Origin: Ruminococcus sp. NK3A76
Lineage (GTDB): Bacteria; Bacillota; Clostridia; Oscillospirales; Ruminococcaceae
Direction of reading: 5' to 3'
DNA: 64,000 nt
Assembly: GCF_000686125.1 (NCBI RefSeq)
Contig: NZ_JMMA01000002.1
Coordinates: 124,001-188,000 of the forward strand
The notes below the pieces were generated by a model. It had not been told where the DNA came from. It searched no databases and saw nothing but the letters and a program-made list of their open reading frames with translations. The first letter of the stretch is position 1, and each line of letters begins with the position of its first letter. The translations under genes were made by a program, and so were the position numbers. This document shows positions 26,109 through 33,445 of the stretch, piece after piece.

Positions 26109-26477
26109 ATGGATACAGTAACGATGAAAGCATCATTATCGTATATCAGACTAAACAGAGAAACTCTGAATGATATGACCTTAATTTTATCCCTCCTTGA
26201 AATAGGGAAAAGATCGGTATTTATGGGCGCTGTGTATGCAATGGCTTATGATGATGTTATCCCGACAGAACAAGAAATTATTACTGTTTTGGATATATTT
26301 GAAAAAAGAAATGTATATGATGATCCATACACCTATGATGCTCAACCGATCATCTCATCAATGTATAAATGGCGAAATGAGATAATTGCTCCGTTTTTAG
26401 AACACTATAAACAATACCCTCAGTATGCACATTTTATTGAAAACACTTTTGCAGGAAAGAAAAGTTGCATAGAATAA
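26109..26477 (+). CDS. Hypothetical protein, 122 residues
   Basis: The frame from ATG 26109 encodes a soluble, largely helical protein with many Ile, Tyr and Glu residues and no motif I recognise. An upstream in-frame TTG (26082) is possible, but neither start has a clear ribosome binding site. Codon use is AT-richer than the neighbouring genes. It stands alone between the phosphorelay operon and relaxase/transposase remnants, which suggests it came with transferred DNA. Function unknown. Confidence 0.5.
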   Translation: MDTVTMKASLSYIRLNRETLNDMTLILSLLEIGKRSVFMGAVYAMAYDDVIPTEQEIITVLDIFEKRNVYDDPYTYDAQPIISSMYKWRNEIIAPFLEHYKQYPQYAHFIENTFAGKKSCIE

Positions 26478-26518
26478 GCTCGGCAAGGCAAGAAGAACCA
26501 CTCTCCCTGCCATTATTT

Positions 26519-26790
26519 TTATTCAAGCTGACCTTTCTTTCTCTTGACAGCCTGTTCGTTCTGTAAGTAGCGATTTATGGTCTTTTGACTGTCACGCTTC
26601 TTCTGTGCAAGCCTTGAAAGCCTGTCCGCTTCTTTCTTCAGGGCTTTCTTCAGCTCGTCCTGCAAGTCTTTTATTTTGGGAATGATACCGTCGGGAAACA
26701 GTTCTTTCAGCTTTTTACGGCACTCATGATACTGGTCGAGTTCGTAACGGCAGTTCTCTCCGTATTTTTTCTTCGCCTTGCCCTCCAGAG
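26519..26790 (-). pseudogene. C-terminal remnant of a MobA/MobL-type relaxase
   Basis: A short Lys/Arg/Glu-rich helical frame ending KRKKGQLE. It has the look of the coiled-coil C-terminus of Firmicute relaxase/mobilization proteins (repeated KKLKELFPDG, ALKKEADRLSRLAQKKRDS). The N-terminal nuclease domain is missing: the frame runs instead into the antisense of a transposase remnant at 26788-26908. It is the only relaxase-like trace in the window, although two mobC genes are present. Assignment is by composition and pattern only. Confidence 0.5.
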
Positions 26791-26908
26791 AAGGCTCTGT
26801 ATCTGGCAACGCATGAGATCGCTAAGAAATGGACTATGCCGCTGCGAAAATGGGGGACAAAGTCCTGGGCGAGCTGGAGACCATGTACCCCGACAGGCTC
26901 GGCTGAGC
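26788..26908 (+). pseudogene. IS256 (mutator)-family transposase C-terminal remnant
   Basis: The + strand encodes KALYLATHEIAKKWTMPLRK followed by WG. After a one-base frameshift in the GGGGG run it continues DKVLGELETMYPDRLG and stops. The KKWTMP-x-x-x-W box followed by a final LxxxxxxYPxRL helix is the typical end of mutator-type transposases. Only this end remains. It adjoins the relaxase remnant head to head, so two mobile elements have been broken together here. Confidence 0.65.
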
Positions 26909-26973
26909 CGCCGGATATCAGCCTGATTCCATTCTGCTGCGCTCCATTTCAGCAGGCTGATATTCAAAGGATC

Positions 26974-27002
26974 TTGACAAATTACAGTATTCGTTGTATA
27001 CT
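26974..27002 (+). promoter_or_regulatory. Consensus-like promoter firing into repeat copy 1
   Basis: TTGACA (26974-26979), a 17-bp spacer and TATACT (26997-27002). The predicted start site falls in the first bases of the repeat at 27007-27178. No gene follows in this direction: after the repeat comes a hairpin and then convergent genes. Confidence 0.65.
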
Positions 27003-27006
27003 TTAA

Positions 27007-27178
27007 GGCAACACCGCACAAAGACCGCCTGACGGCTTTGTACGCATCTTACTTGCAGCTTTTCCGTCATATCGCCCAAATCCACCTTGAAATACGGTAG
27101 TATTCCTGCGGCGGATCTGGGTGATCTGACGAAAAATCTGACTGCGTGATCTGCGCACAATCTTCGTGCGGTATTGCC
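27007..27178 (+). mobile_element. 172-bp palindromic MITE-like element, copy 1 (subfamily A)
   Basis: The ends are GGCAACACCGCAC and GTGCGGTATTGCC, and 4-bp target duplications TTAA lie at 27003-27006 and 27179-27182. The left half pairs with the right half over almost the whole length, meeting at the small central hairpin GAAATACGGTAGTATTCC. No transposase is encoded. Similar elements recur at 27548, 29364, 33274, 36771, 41505, 43121, 45318 and 58208, all 172 bp, plus fragments at 30114 and 33226. This is a non-autonomous mobile repeat that would need a transposase in trans. Confidence 0.9.
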
Positions 27179-27185
27179 TTAAAAA

Positions 27186-27217
27186 ATCGGAGCGGCTTTT
27201 TTTCAAGCCGCTCCCAT
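27186..27217 (-). terminator. Intrinsic terminator for the interrupted flavodoxin-fold gene
   Basis: On the - strand GGAGCGGCTT and AAGCCGCTCC form a 10-bp stem, followed by GATTTTTTAAGG. It lies downstream of the reductase remnant ending at 27311. Confidence 0.8.
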
Positions 27218-27310
27218 GCATCGTTTTATCACAATTTTTGTATTTACAGAGATCGTTTCGCAGAGCCACACAGAACCAATATGGTATCTGATGTATTTTC
27301 CTCTGTGCTT

Positions 27311-28077
27311 TTATATGCTGAACAGCCCTTTCCCCAACTCATACGCTGCTTTTAGATTGCTTTCCCAGTTGATGTCTCTCAGCTCGTTTTCCCGTGAGGT
27401 GTTGTCAAACACCACAAACTCCGATCGCTTTACACGGTCAGACAGCCTGTCGCCGAGCATGACTCTTTTCATGCTGTCAAGTAACCCTGACTGCTCAAGC
27501 CCTTCTTTTGAATTTCCGGCAGAGCAGATGACCAGACCTTTTTCAAGGGCAACACCGCACAACCATTGTACGTCAGACACGCAGTCAAATTTTTCGTCAG
27601 ATTGGCTAAATTTGCCGCAGGAATACTAACGTATTTCAAGGTAAATTTGGGTAATATGACGGAAAATTTGCAAGTGGATGGCGTGCAAAGGTATCCGCCG
27701 TTGGTTGTGCGGTGTTGCCCAAGAGTTTTCATCGTCCTGTCGCCGTATGCAAAGCCGTAGCTCCACACCCTGTCAAACCAGCCCACCAGCTTTGCAGGCG
27801 CATCAGACCAGAACACAGGGTAGATGAAAACTATCGCATCTGATGAGTTTATCTTCTGATGCTCTGCGAGAACGTCTTTCGCTATGTCGGGCGTGTTTTT
27901 GTAATAGGCATCTCTTAGGTATTCTTCCTCTGTCATGTCTGTCTTAAAGCCCATTTTGTACAGATCTGATATCTCATATTCGTTCCCGGAATCGAGGATC
28001 CCCCCGATAAACTCATCACGGATATGCCTTGTAAATGAATCCTCTGACGGGTGGCAGTAAACTATAAATGCTTTCAT
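27311..28077 (-). pseudogene. NAD(P)H oxidoreductase (flavodoxin-like fold), interrupted by the 172-bp repeat
   Basis: The upstream part encodes a quinone-reductase-type flavoprotein (MKAFIVYCHP N-terminus, IVFIYPVFWSDAPAKLVGWF, the conserved ExW/PxxxxxxPAxLKGWxDR segment). At 27720 the frame enters the repeat. Removing the 172 bp and one CAAG duplication restores MKT-L-EKGLVICSAGNSKEG to LGKGLFSI in frame. With the insertion the frame shifts and ends in unrelated residues. The protein therefore lacks its C-terminal 80 or so residues and is probably inactive. It is adjacent to an HD-domain gene on the same strand. Confidence 0.92.
27548..27719 (-). mobile_element. 172-bp palindromic element, copy 2 (subfamily B, inverted)
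   Basis: It inserts in the reductase gene with CAAG duplicated at 27544-27547 and 27720-27723. It is the only copy in the opposite orientation. Its outer arms GGCAACACCGCACAACC and GGTTGTGCGGTGTTGCC are perfectly complementary, although their sequence differs from subfamily A. Confidence 0.92.
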
Positions 28078-28086
28078 ATTCTCTCC

Positions 28087-28560
28087 TTATTCCTTGCTCT
28101 CTAACCCAAACTCGGCGCATAGCTTGTCAAAGCGTGCCTGCTCTTTTTCCTTGATAGACTTTGACAGATCGTTCATGCAGTGATGTATAACGTCGGCATC
28201 TTTCAGCACCTCGTCCATAGGGCTGTCGGTCACGAGCTTGTCATCATGGTGATAAATTGCAGAGCATATCATATCAGTTTCCGCATCAGTTGTAAGACCG
28301 AGCTCTGTAAGTATCTCCCTTGCAAGCTCTGCGCCCTTGTGTGCGTGGTCGTCATACGAGCCCGTCTTGTATGCGTGCAGGTCGTGAAGCATCGCCGCCA
28401 TAGATGCAAGCTCTGTATCAAGCCCACGCTTTTTTGCTATCATCGTAGCCGCAAGTGATACGCCGTACAGGTGCGCAATTGCACTTGTGCGCTTGTCGGC
28501 ATCTTCCATTTTGTCAAGCTCTGCGTTAACTATCTTGCGAAGCTCTTTTAATCTGCTCAT
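28087..28560 (-). CDS. HD-domain phosphohydrolase
   Basis: A 157-residue protein with an HD metal-binding fold. The sequence reads H30 (AHLYG), then MLHDLHAY (the HD pair near residues 58-59), H-A-H-K-G-A near 72-77 and H-H-D near 104-106, with a late Asp (DADVIHH). Such small HD proteins hydrolyse nucleotides or phosphate esters. The substrate is unknown. AAGGAAGAAACTT precedes the ATG at 28560. The gene is upstream of, and in the same direction as, the interrupted reductase. Confidence 0.85.
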   Translation of the reverse strand: MSRLKELRKIVNAELDKMEDADKRTSAIAHLYGVSLAATMIAKKRGLDTELASMAAMLHDLHAYKTGSYDDHAHKGAELAREILTELGLTTDAETDMICSAIYHHDDKLVTDSPMDEVLKDADVIHHCMNDLSKSIKEKEQARFDKLCAEFGLESKE

Positions 28561-28652
28561 AAGTTTCTTCCTTTCTGTTTCCGGTGGTGTTTCATATCTT
28601 ATTATCTTATATTATATCACAGGCAGGGTATAAAGTCAATTTGTAACGCCGG

Positions 28653-28681
28653 TTGAAAAGCCTCACAAAGCGTGGTATAAT
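28653..28681 (+). promoter_or_regulatory. Promoter of the 28723-29277 gene
   Basis: TTGAAA (28653-28658), a 17-bp spacer and an extended TGGTATAAT ending at 28681. Confidence 0.8.
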
Positions 28682-28722
28682 AGGGGAGAAGAACATGACC
28701 GTGATATGTGGAGGTGGATCTG

Positions 28723-29277
28723 ATGCGGCTTGATGAAAAATGGATAAGAGAGCATCTTCCGGAAGATGTTCGTGATGAAGACCTGGATGTGTTTTCCGGC
28801 TTGTATCTTGACGGGCTTAAGGTGATGTCATATGGAGAACGAGGGGACCCTGATACTGTCCATTATGATGCGAAAGACGAGGAAGACTTAAGGTGGTGGC
28901 AGCTTGAAAGTATCTGCCATTCTGTTGGGAAAGCTGACAATACAAAGACCTGGCGCTGGTACAGAGACCACGCCGAAAACGGCCGCTGGCTGTATATCGA
29001 GCATAAGACTTATGACTACAATGCGATAGAGGATTCAAGACTTCCCGGCTTTGAGAGTTTCCTGCGCAACCTGAAATACGGCTTTCCTGCTAAGGAGTGG
29101 GAAAAGAGAGTGCAGGAGTATGTCGCACTGATGAATTACTGGTATGTCACACCCCACTGGGATTACGATAGGGAGAAGCTATGCTTTATCGAGATAAGCG
29201 ATTCTAAAGAGCACGATGAACACGCCAACATCATCGAAGAACCAAGACCGGGCTCTGTCATAAAGATCGTTGACTGA
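28723..29277 (+). CDS. Hypothetical soluble protein, 184 residues
   Basis: An acidic, Trp/Tyr-rich cytoplasmic protein with no signal peptide or membrane segment and no motif I recognise. ATG 28723 follows GGAGG at 28710-28714; an upstream GTG (28708) overlaps that site. It has its own promoter and a terminator, so it is a single-gene unit. The composition resembles small antitoxin- or immunity-like proteins, but no toxin is adjacent. Function unknown. Confidence 0.75.
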   Translation: MRLDEKWIREHLPEDVRDEDLDVFSGLYLDGLKVMSYGERGDPDTVHYDAKDEEDLRWWQLESICHSVGKADNTKTWRWYRDHAENGRWLYIEHKTYDYNAIEDSRLPGFESFLRNLKYGFPAKEWEKRVQEYVALMNYWYVTPHWDYDREKLCFIEISDSKEHDEHANIIEEPRPGSVIKIVD

Positions 29278-29340
29278 CAGGTGATTATCTGTCTTGCAGG
29301 CCTTTTGCTGTGTTTACAGACATGGCGAGGCATACGGCAG

Positions 29341-29362
29341 CCCGGTTTGCCGGGTTTGTTTT
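29341..29362 (+). terminator. Intrinsic terminator abutting repeat copy 3
   Basis: CCCGG-tttg-CCGGG followed by TTTGTTTTA. The T-run merges into the TTTA target duplication of the next repeat. Confidence 0.75.
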
Positions 29363-29363
29363 A

Positions 29364-29535
29364 GGCAACACCGCACAAAGACCGCCTGACGGCTTTGTAC
29401 GCATCTTACTTGCAGCTTTTCCGTCATATTACACATTTTTTCCTTGAAATACGGTAGTATTCCTTCGGAAAATCTGTGCAATCTGACGAAAAAGCTGACT
29501 GCGCAATTTGCGCACAATCTTCGTGCGGTGTTGCC
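29364..29535 (+). mobile_element. 172-bp palindromic element, copy 3 (subfamily A)
   Basis: TTTA is duplicated at 29360-29363 and 29536-29539. It is intact from GGCAACACCGCACAAAGACC to TCTTCGTGCGGTGTTGCC. It sits between a terminator and the promoter of the next gene, so no coding sequence is disturbed. Confidence 0.92.
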
Positions 29536-29568
29536 TTTATTTAAAACCTAGCTGTCCAAAAAAATGCA

Positions 29569-29596
29569 TTGACAAATCATGAAACTATGGTATAAT
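29569..29596 (+). promoter_or_regulatory. Promoter of the 29628-30113 gene
   Basis: TTGACA (29569-29574), a 16-bp spacer and TATAAT (29591-29596), 32 bp before the start codon. Confidence 0.8.
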
Positions 29597-29627
29597 GCAG
29601 ATAAGGATACAGGCAGGGGGTGTTTTT

Positions 29628-30113
29628 ATGAATGACGGCAGCAAGAATTCATCTGACGGATATATGCAGTATAAGCTGTCCTCGGAGCAGACAGGCGGTC
29701 ATACTCGCAGGAATGGCTCCGGGTCGGTTTGGCTCAGAATAATTGCAGGAATGCTTATTTTGTATATCATAGTTACACTTGTGGATATATTCACGCCAAA
29801 ATGCGCTCACCCCGGCTGTGACAACGAGCCTTCAGGCAACAGTGATTATTGCGCCCTTCATAGCCATTACTCTGCGCATAGTGTCAACAGCTACACACCA
29901 AGGACAACCACTACCACACGCTATACCACCGCAAAAACAACAACATACAAAAAGCGGACAACAAAGAAGACCACCAAAACCACCACAAAAAAGAGTGCCG
30001 ATCCATATGATGTCTATGATTATGATGATCCTGATGATTTTTACTTTGACAACTATGAGGATTTCTATGATTACGAGGACGCAGAGGATTATTTTTACGA
30101 GAATAGGTATTAA
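29628..30113 (+). CDS. Single-pass membrane protein with Cys/His motif, Thr-rich stalk and acidic Tyr-rich tail
   Basis: A 161-residue protein. A Ser/Gly-rich N-terminus (about 1-34) precedes one membrane helix (WLRIIAGMLILYIIVTLV). A short C-x4-C...C-x2-H motif follows (CAHPGCDNEPSGNSDYCALH), which may bind zinc. Then comes a Thr/Lys-rich low-complexity stalk and a very acidic Asp/Tyr-rich tail. ATG 29628 is preceded by GGCAGGGGG. Its TAA stop lies inside the TTAA target of the 46-bp repeat derivative at 30114. Function unknown. Confidence 0.75.
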   Translation: MNDGSKNSSDGYMQYKLSSEQTGGHTRRNGSGSVWLRIIAGMLILYIIVTLVDIFTPKCAHPGCDNEPSGNSDYCALHSHYSAHSVNSYTPRTTTTTRYTTAKTTTYKKRTTKKTTKTTTKKSADPYDVYDYDDPDDFYFDNYEDFYDYEDAEDYFYENRY

Positions 30114-30159
30114 GGCAACACCGCACAAAGACCGCCTGAAGGCTTTGTACGGTGTTGCC
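30114..30159 (+). mobile_element. 46-bp internally deleted derivative of the 172-bp element
   Basis: It keeps both ends (GGCAACACCGCACAAAG at the left, CTTTGTACGGTGTTGCC at the right), which pair into one tight hairpin. It has lost about 126 bp of interior. TTAA is duplicated at 30110-30113 and 30160-30163, so the short form sits at a clean target site. Either it moved as a 46-bp unit or it shrank after insertion. Confidence 0.9.
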
Positions 30160-30269
30160 TTAAAAAACAGATAACAGACGGGTCTATACCTGAGCTTCAG
30201 ACCCATGTTTTCTTGACCGAACGGCTCAGATATGCTATAATAATATCAGCACAGATCGTGCTGTAAATG

Positions 30270-30395
30270 ACAAAGATAAAAACGCAACGTGTACTTTCGG
30301 GTATGCCAGAGCCGGTAGGTAGCCCGGCCGTCCTGTATTACAGGGTAAGTAACCCTCCCCTCCGGGTCGTCCGTTCTTTGTCCATAACATTTCTT
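30270..30395 (+). promoter_or_regulatory. Structured yjdF leader, probable azaaromatic-sensing (yjdF motif) riboswitch
   Basis: The leader of the yjdF gene contains the stems GCCGG/CCGGC (around 30312-30332) and CCTGT/ACAGG (around 30333-30345), preceded by a conserved-looking AAAACGCAACGTGTAC segment. The yjdF RNA motif is known upstream of yjdF genes in Firmicutes and binds aromatic heterocycles. I assign it from the association and the stems, not from a covariance-model match. AGGAGG lies just beyond, so control is probably at translation. Confidence 0.7.
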
Positions 30396-30408
30396 AGGAG
30401 GGAAAGAT

Positions 30409-30825
30409 ATGGACAAGACGAAGGGTATGCTGACGGTGTTTTTCGATGACCCTTTCTGGGTGGGAGTGTTCGAGCTGACTGAAAACGGCAGACTCTCGGC
30501 CGCAAAGATCACCTTCGGTGCAGAGCCGAAGGACAGCGAGGTCTGGGAATTCGTTCTGAAGCATTACTATGAGTTGAAGTTCAGTCCTGCTGTCGAAGCA
30601 AAACAGAAGCGGACTGCCGAAAACCCGAAGCGGCGTCAGCGCAACGCAAGAAAAGAGCTTGGCAACACCGGCATCGGCACCAAGTCTCAGCAAGCGCTCA
30701 AGCTTATGCAGGAGCAAAACAAGACAGAGCGCCGCCAGATCACCAAAGAGCAGCGTGAAACGGAAAAGCAGCGCCGGTTTGAACTCAGACAGCAAAAACG
30801 CAGGGAGAAGCACAAGGGTCACTAA
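30409..30825 (+). CDS. yjdF: YjdF family protein
   Basis: A 138-residue soluble protein of the YjdF/DUF2992 family. The N-terminal beta-rich part has the typical TVFFDDPFWVGVFE and KITFGAEPKDSEVWEF. A long basic helix rich in Gln, Arg and Lys follows (ALKLMQEQNKTERRQITKEQ...). AGGAGGGAAAGAT precedes the ATG. The biochemical role is unknown; its usual riboswitch suggests response to toxic aromatic compounds. Family membership is clear from the whole-length pattern. Confidence 0.92.
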   Translation: MDKTKGMLTVFFDDPFWVGVFELTENGRLSAAKITFGAEPKDSEVWEFVLKHYYELKFSPAVEAKQKRTAENPKRRQRNARKELGNTGIGTKSQQALKLMQEQNKTERRQITKEQRETEKQRRFELRQQKRREKHKGH

Positions 30826-30841
30826 ACCTTTCTTCCTCAGT

Positions 30842-30878
30842 AAAAAAGTCCTCACAGCTTCGGCTGCGGGGACTTTTT
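30842..30878. terminator. Bidirectional terminator between yjdF and the MATE gene
   Basis: AAAAAGTCC...CAGC-TTCG-GCTG...GGACTTTTT: a long stem with a UUCG-type loop, A-rich on one side and T-rich on the other, between convergent genes. Confidence 0.9.
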
Positions 30879-30893
30879 GGTGTCAGTGTGTTT

Positions 30894-32339
30894 TTATTCC
30901 TGCCCGAGAGGAATGACCGCCTCGGCCTTGAAGACAGGTGTCTCGTCCTCAACGTAGCTTGACAGGTCAAAATGGCTTAGTGTCTCGGTCTTCCTGTCAA
31001 TGGTGAGCTTGTCTGTCCTGCGGATAAATGCGTTGTAATCCACCAAAACTATCACAGCGCAGACGCTCCATATCACCGGCTCGCAGATGCATACACCGAA
31101 GTATCCGAGCCTGGGTGCGAGAACGGCTACGGCGAGGATCTTCAGCAGGAATTCCACGATGCTGCCGCTTACCGGAACGAGCTTTCTGCCGACACCCTGT
31201 AAGCTGCTCCTTAAAACAAGAAGAATGCTAAGCACAAAGAAAAATGAGATGTTCCATATGATGTATTTTGATGCGGTCGAGATAACGGCGTCGTCACTTG
31301 TGCCTGTGAGTGCCTGTATCAGCGGCCTGCGCAGAAATACGCATACTATGACAGAGAATGCACTCCATATCTCAGCTATTATGATGCTGCACTTTATCCC
31401 ACGCTTTACTCTGTCTGTCTTTCCTGCACCGTAATTCTGGCTTGCGAAGGTAGATGATGAAAGAGCTATCGTTCCGAGTGTCAGCATGAAAATGTCGTCT
31501 ATCTTGCGTGCGGCTGTGTGTGCGGTTATCGTGCTCGTGCCGAAGCTGTTGACTGCACCCTGCAAGATAACAGAGCCGATAGAAACTATAGCATACATCA
31601 GCCCCATTGAAAGCCCTGTGCTCGTCAGGTCTGAAAGCAGCTTTCTGTCATAACCAAGCTCGCTCTTTCTGAAAACGAGGATATCGCACTTTTTAAGAGC
31701 GTAGATAAAGCACAGCATCACAGAAACACCCTGCGAGATAACGGTCGCTATCGCTGCTCCTGCAACACCCATGCCAAAGCCCTTGACAAGCAGGAAATCA
31801 AGCCCGATGTTCACAAATGTCGAGACTATGAGAAAATAGAGCGGAGCACGGCTATTGCCTATCGCTCTCATCATTCCGGCAAGCATATTGTATGCTATCG
31901 TCACGGCTGAGAATAGAATGATTATCCGCATATAGCTTTCAGTGTTGGCTATTATCTCATCAGGGGTCTTTAAAGACTTCATCAAAGGGTGAAGGATCGC
32001 AAGACTTGATGCTGTCAGCACAAAAGCGATGACCGCCGAGAGTATGTATGTCAGAGCGACGGCTTTTTTCAGTTCACGCTCGTTCCTTGCGCCAAAGTAT
32101 CTTGCGATAACAACAGCAAAGCCGTTTGTCAGGCCGCCTGCAAAGCCTATCAGCAGGCCGTAAACAGGTGCCGAAGCGCCGACTGCCGCAAGTGCGCTGT
32201 CGCCTAATATGTTGCCGATTATCGCCGTGTCTGCAACGTTGTAGAGCTGCTGAAAGATATTGCCTATCAGCACAGGCACCGCAAAGCAGATAAGATTTCT
32301 GAGGATACTGCCCTCTGTCATGTTTACCGAGTTTTTCAT
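30894..32339 (-). CDS. MATE-family multidrug/sodium antiporter
   Basis: A 481-residue protein with about twelve helices in two bundles. The N-terminus shows the MATE pattern PVLIGNIFQQLYNVADTAII and ALAAVGASAPVYGLLIGFAG. Proteins of this family exchange Na+ or H+ for cationic drugs or metabolites. AAGGAAGTTGAT precedes the ATG at 32339. It is divergent from an AraC-type regulator gene, which is the likely regulator. Substrate unknown. Confidence 0.93.
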   Translation of the reverse strand: MKNSVNMTEGSILRNLICFAVPVLIGNIFQQLYNVADTAIIGNILGDSALAAVGASAPVYGLLIGFAGGLTNGFAVVIARYFGARNERELKKAVALTYILSAVIAFVLTASSLAILHPLMKSLKTPDEIIANTESYMRIIILFSAVTIAYNMLAGMMRAIGNSRAPLYFLIVSTFVNIGLDFLLVKGFGMGVAGAAIATVISQGVSVMLCFIYALKKCDILVFRKSELGYDRKLLSDLTSTGLSMGLMYAIVSIGSVILQGAVNSFGTSTITAHTAARKIDDIFMLTLGTIALSSSTFASQNYGAGKTDRVKRGIKCSIIIAEIWSAFSVIVCVFLRRPLIQALTGTSDDAVISTASKYIIWNISFFFVLSILLVLRSSLQGVGRKLVPVSGSIVEFLLKILAVAVLAPRLGYFGVCICEPVIWSVCAVIVLVDYNAFIRRTDKLTIDRKTETLSHFDLSSYVEDETPVFKAEAVIPLGQE

Positions 32340-32420
32340 TCATATCAACTTCCTTCAATTAGATTCTATCACAGGTGAAAGGAAATGTACAGCATCTAAA
32401 TTATATTTTCGTCATTAATC

Positions 32421-32449
32421 TTGACTAAATCGTAGAATTATGATATTCT
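32421..32449 (+). promoter_or_regulatory. Promoter of the AraC-type gene
   Basis: TTGACT (32421-32426), a 17-bp spacer and TATTCT (32444-32449), 18 bp before the start codon. It lies in the 128-bp divergent region shared with the MATE gene. Confidence 0.8.
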
Positions 32450-32467
32450 GTATATGGGGGTGACACT

Positions 32468-33214
32468 ATGAAAGAGACTATGGACAAGCAGGTGGCATAT
32501 CTTGAATACCTCAACCGTGAAAACAGCTTTCATCATCACAGATACGATGATGATATGCGCAAGTTTGAACTGCTAAAAAACGGCGATATGCGCTCGGTCG
32601 AAGAAGCCGGGCGTAATATGAGGTCGGGCGAGGTGGGGCATCTGTCAGACGACCCGATTAAAAATATGCTGTATCTAAACATCTGCCACGTCACCCTCTG
32701 CACGAGGTTTGCGATAGAGGGCGGAATGGACGCCGAAAAGGCATATAACGCCAGCGACCTTTTTATACAGCACTGCGACAAGGCAAAAAGCGTTGAGGAG
32801 CTTTATGATTTGCATCTGGAGATGACCGAATATTTCACAAAGCAGGCTGCCGCTGCGAAGAAGGCAAGTGTTTACTCAAAGCAGATAGTCCTGTGCATCG
32901 ACTACATTCAAAGACATCTGCACGAGGCGATAGTTGTCAGAGAGCTTGCACAGATGGTGGGGCTTAATGAATCATATCTCTCGGTGCTGTTCAGGCGTGA
33001 AACGGGTGTGACGCTTACTGAGTATGTTATCCTAAAGCGCATGGAGGCGGCTGAGAATATGCTCAAATACTCGGATTTCACCCTTTCGGAGATATCGGAT
33101 ATACTGCATTTTGCATCATACAGCCATTTTGCGAGGACGTTTCGGAAATACTATGACACGAGCCCGAAAAGATACCGTGACAGCCATTACCGCACGACTG
33201 TTATGACTGAGTAG
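32468..33214 (+). CDS. AraC-family transcriptional regulator
   Basis: A 248-residue protein. The C-terminal 100 residues carry two helix-turn-helix motifs in the AraC pattern: VVRELAQMVGLNESYLSVLF and ISDILHFASYSHFARTFRKY, ending at YYDTSPKRYRDSH. The N-terminal domain is helical and lacks the usual cupin sugar-binding pattern, as in the YSIRK/two-component-like AraC group. It is divergent from the MATE exporter, so it probably activates that gene in response to a ligand. Confidence 0.92.
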   Translation: MKETMDKQVAYLEYLNRENSFHHHRYDDDMRKFELLKNGDMRSVEEAGRNMRSGEVGHLSDDPIKNMLYLNICHVTLCTRFAIEGGMDAEKAYNASDLFIQHCDKAKSVEELYDLHLEMTEYFTKQAAAAKKASVYSKQIVLCIDYIQRHLHEAIVVRELAQMVGLNESYLSVLFRRETGVTLTEYVILKRMEAAENMLKYSDFTLSEISDILHFASYSHFARTFRKYYDTSPKRYRDSHYRTTVMTE

Positions 33215-33225
33215 CAAAGAATTAA

Positions 33226-33273
33226 GGCAACACCGCACAAAGACCGCCTGAAGGCTTTGTACGCAGCTTACTT
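33226..33273 (+). mobile_element. 48-bp left end of a subfamily A element, joined to copy 4
   Basis: This is the first 48 bases of a subfamily A repeat, from GGCAACACCGCACAAAGACC to GCAGCTTACTT, preceded by TTAA (33222-33225). A complete subfamily B element begins at the next base. The right part of this copy and its TTAA duplication are missing. Confidence 0.88.
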
Positions 33274-33445
33274 GGCAACACCGCCGGGCCACCGGCGGAT
33301 ACCTTTGCACGCCATCCACTTGCAAATTTTCCGTCATATTACCCAAATTTACCTTGAAATACGTTAGTATTCCTGCGGTAAATTTAGCCAATCTGACGAA
33401 AAATTTGACTGCGTGTCTGACGTACAATGGCCCAGCGGTGTTGCC
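33274..33445 (+). mobile_element. 172-bp palindromic element, copy 4 (subfamily B), composite
   Basis: A complete copy with arms GGCAACACCGCCGGGCCA and TGGCCCAGCGGTGTTGCC. The left flank is the truncated subfamily A copy, the right flank is CTTA, and there is no exact 4-bp duplication. The gene that follows has lost its 5' end. Confidence 0.9.

Noticed and set aside
29314-29517. Cys-rich peptide ORF ([20 protein letters not shown]...), recurring at 36592-37011, 41500-42189 and 43077-43274 on the - strand
   Set aside because: It is the translation of the 172-bp repeat in one frame. It has no conserved start or ribosome binding site and appears wherever a subfamily A copy lies, so it is not a gene family.
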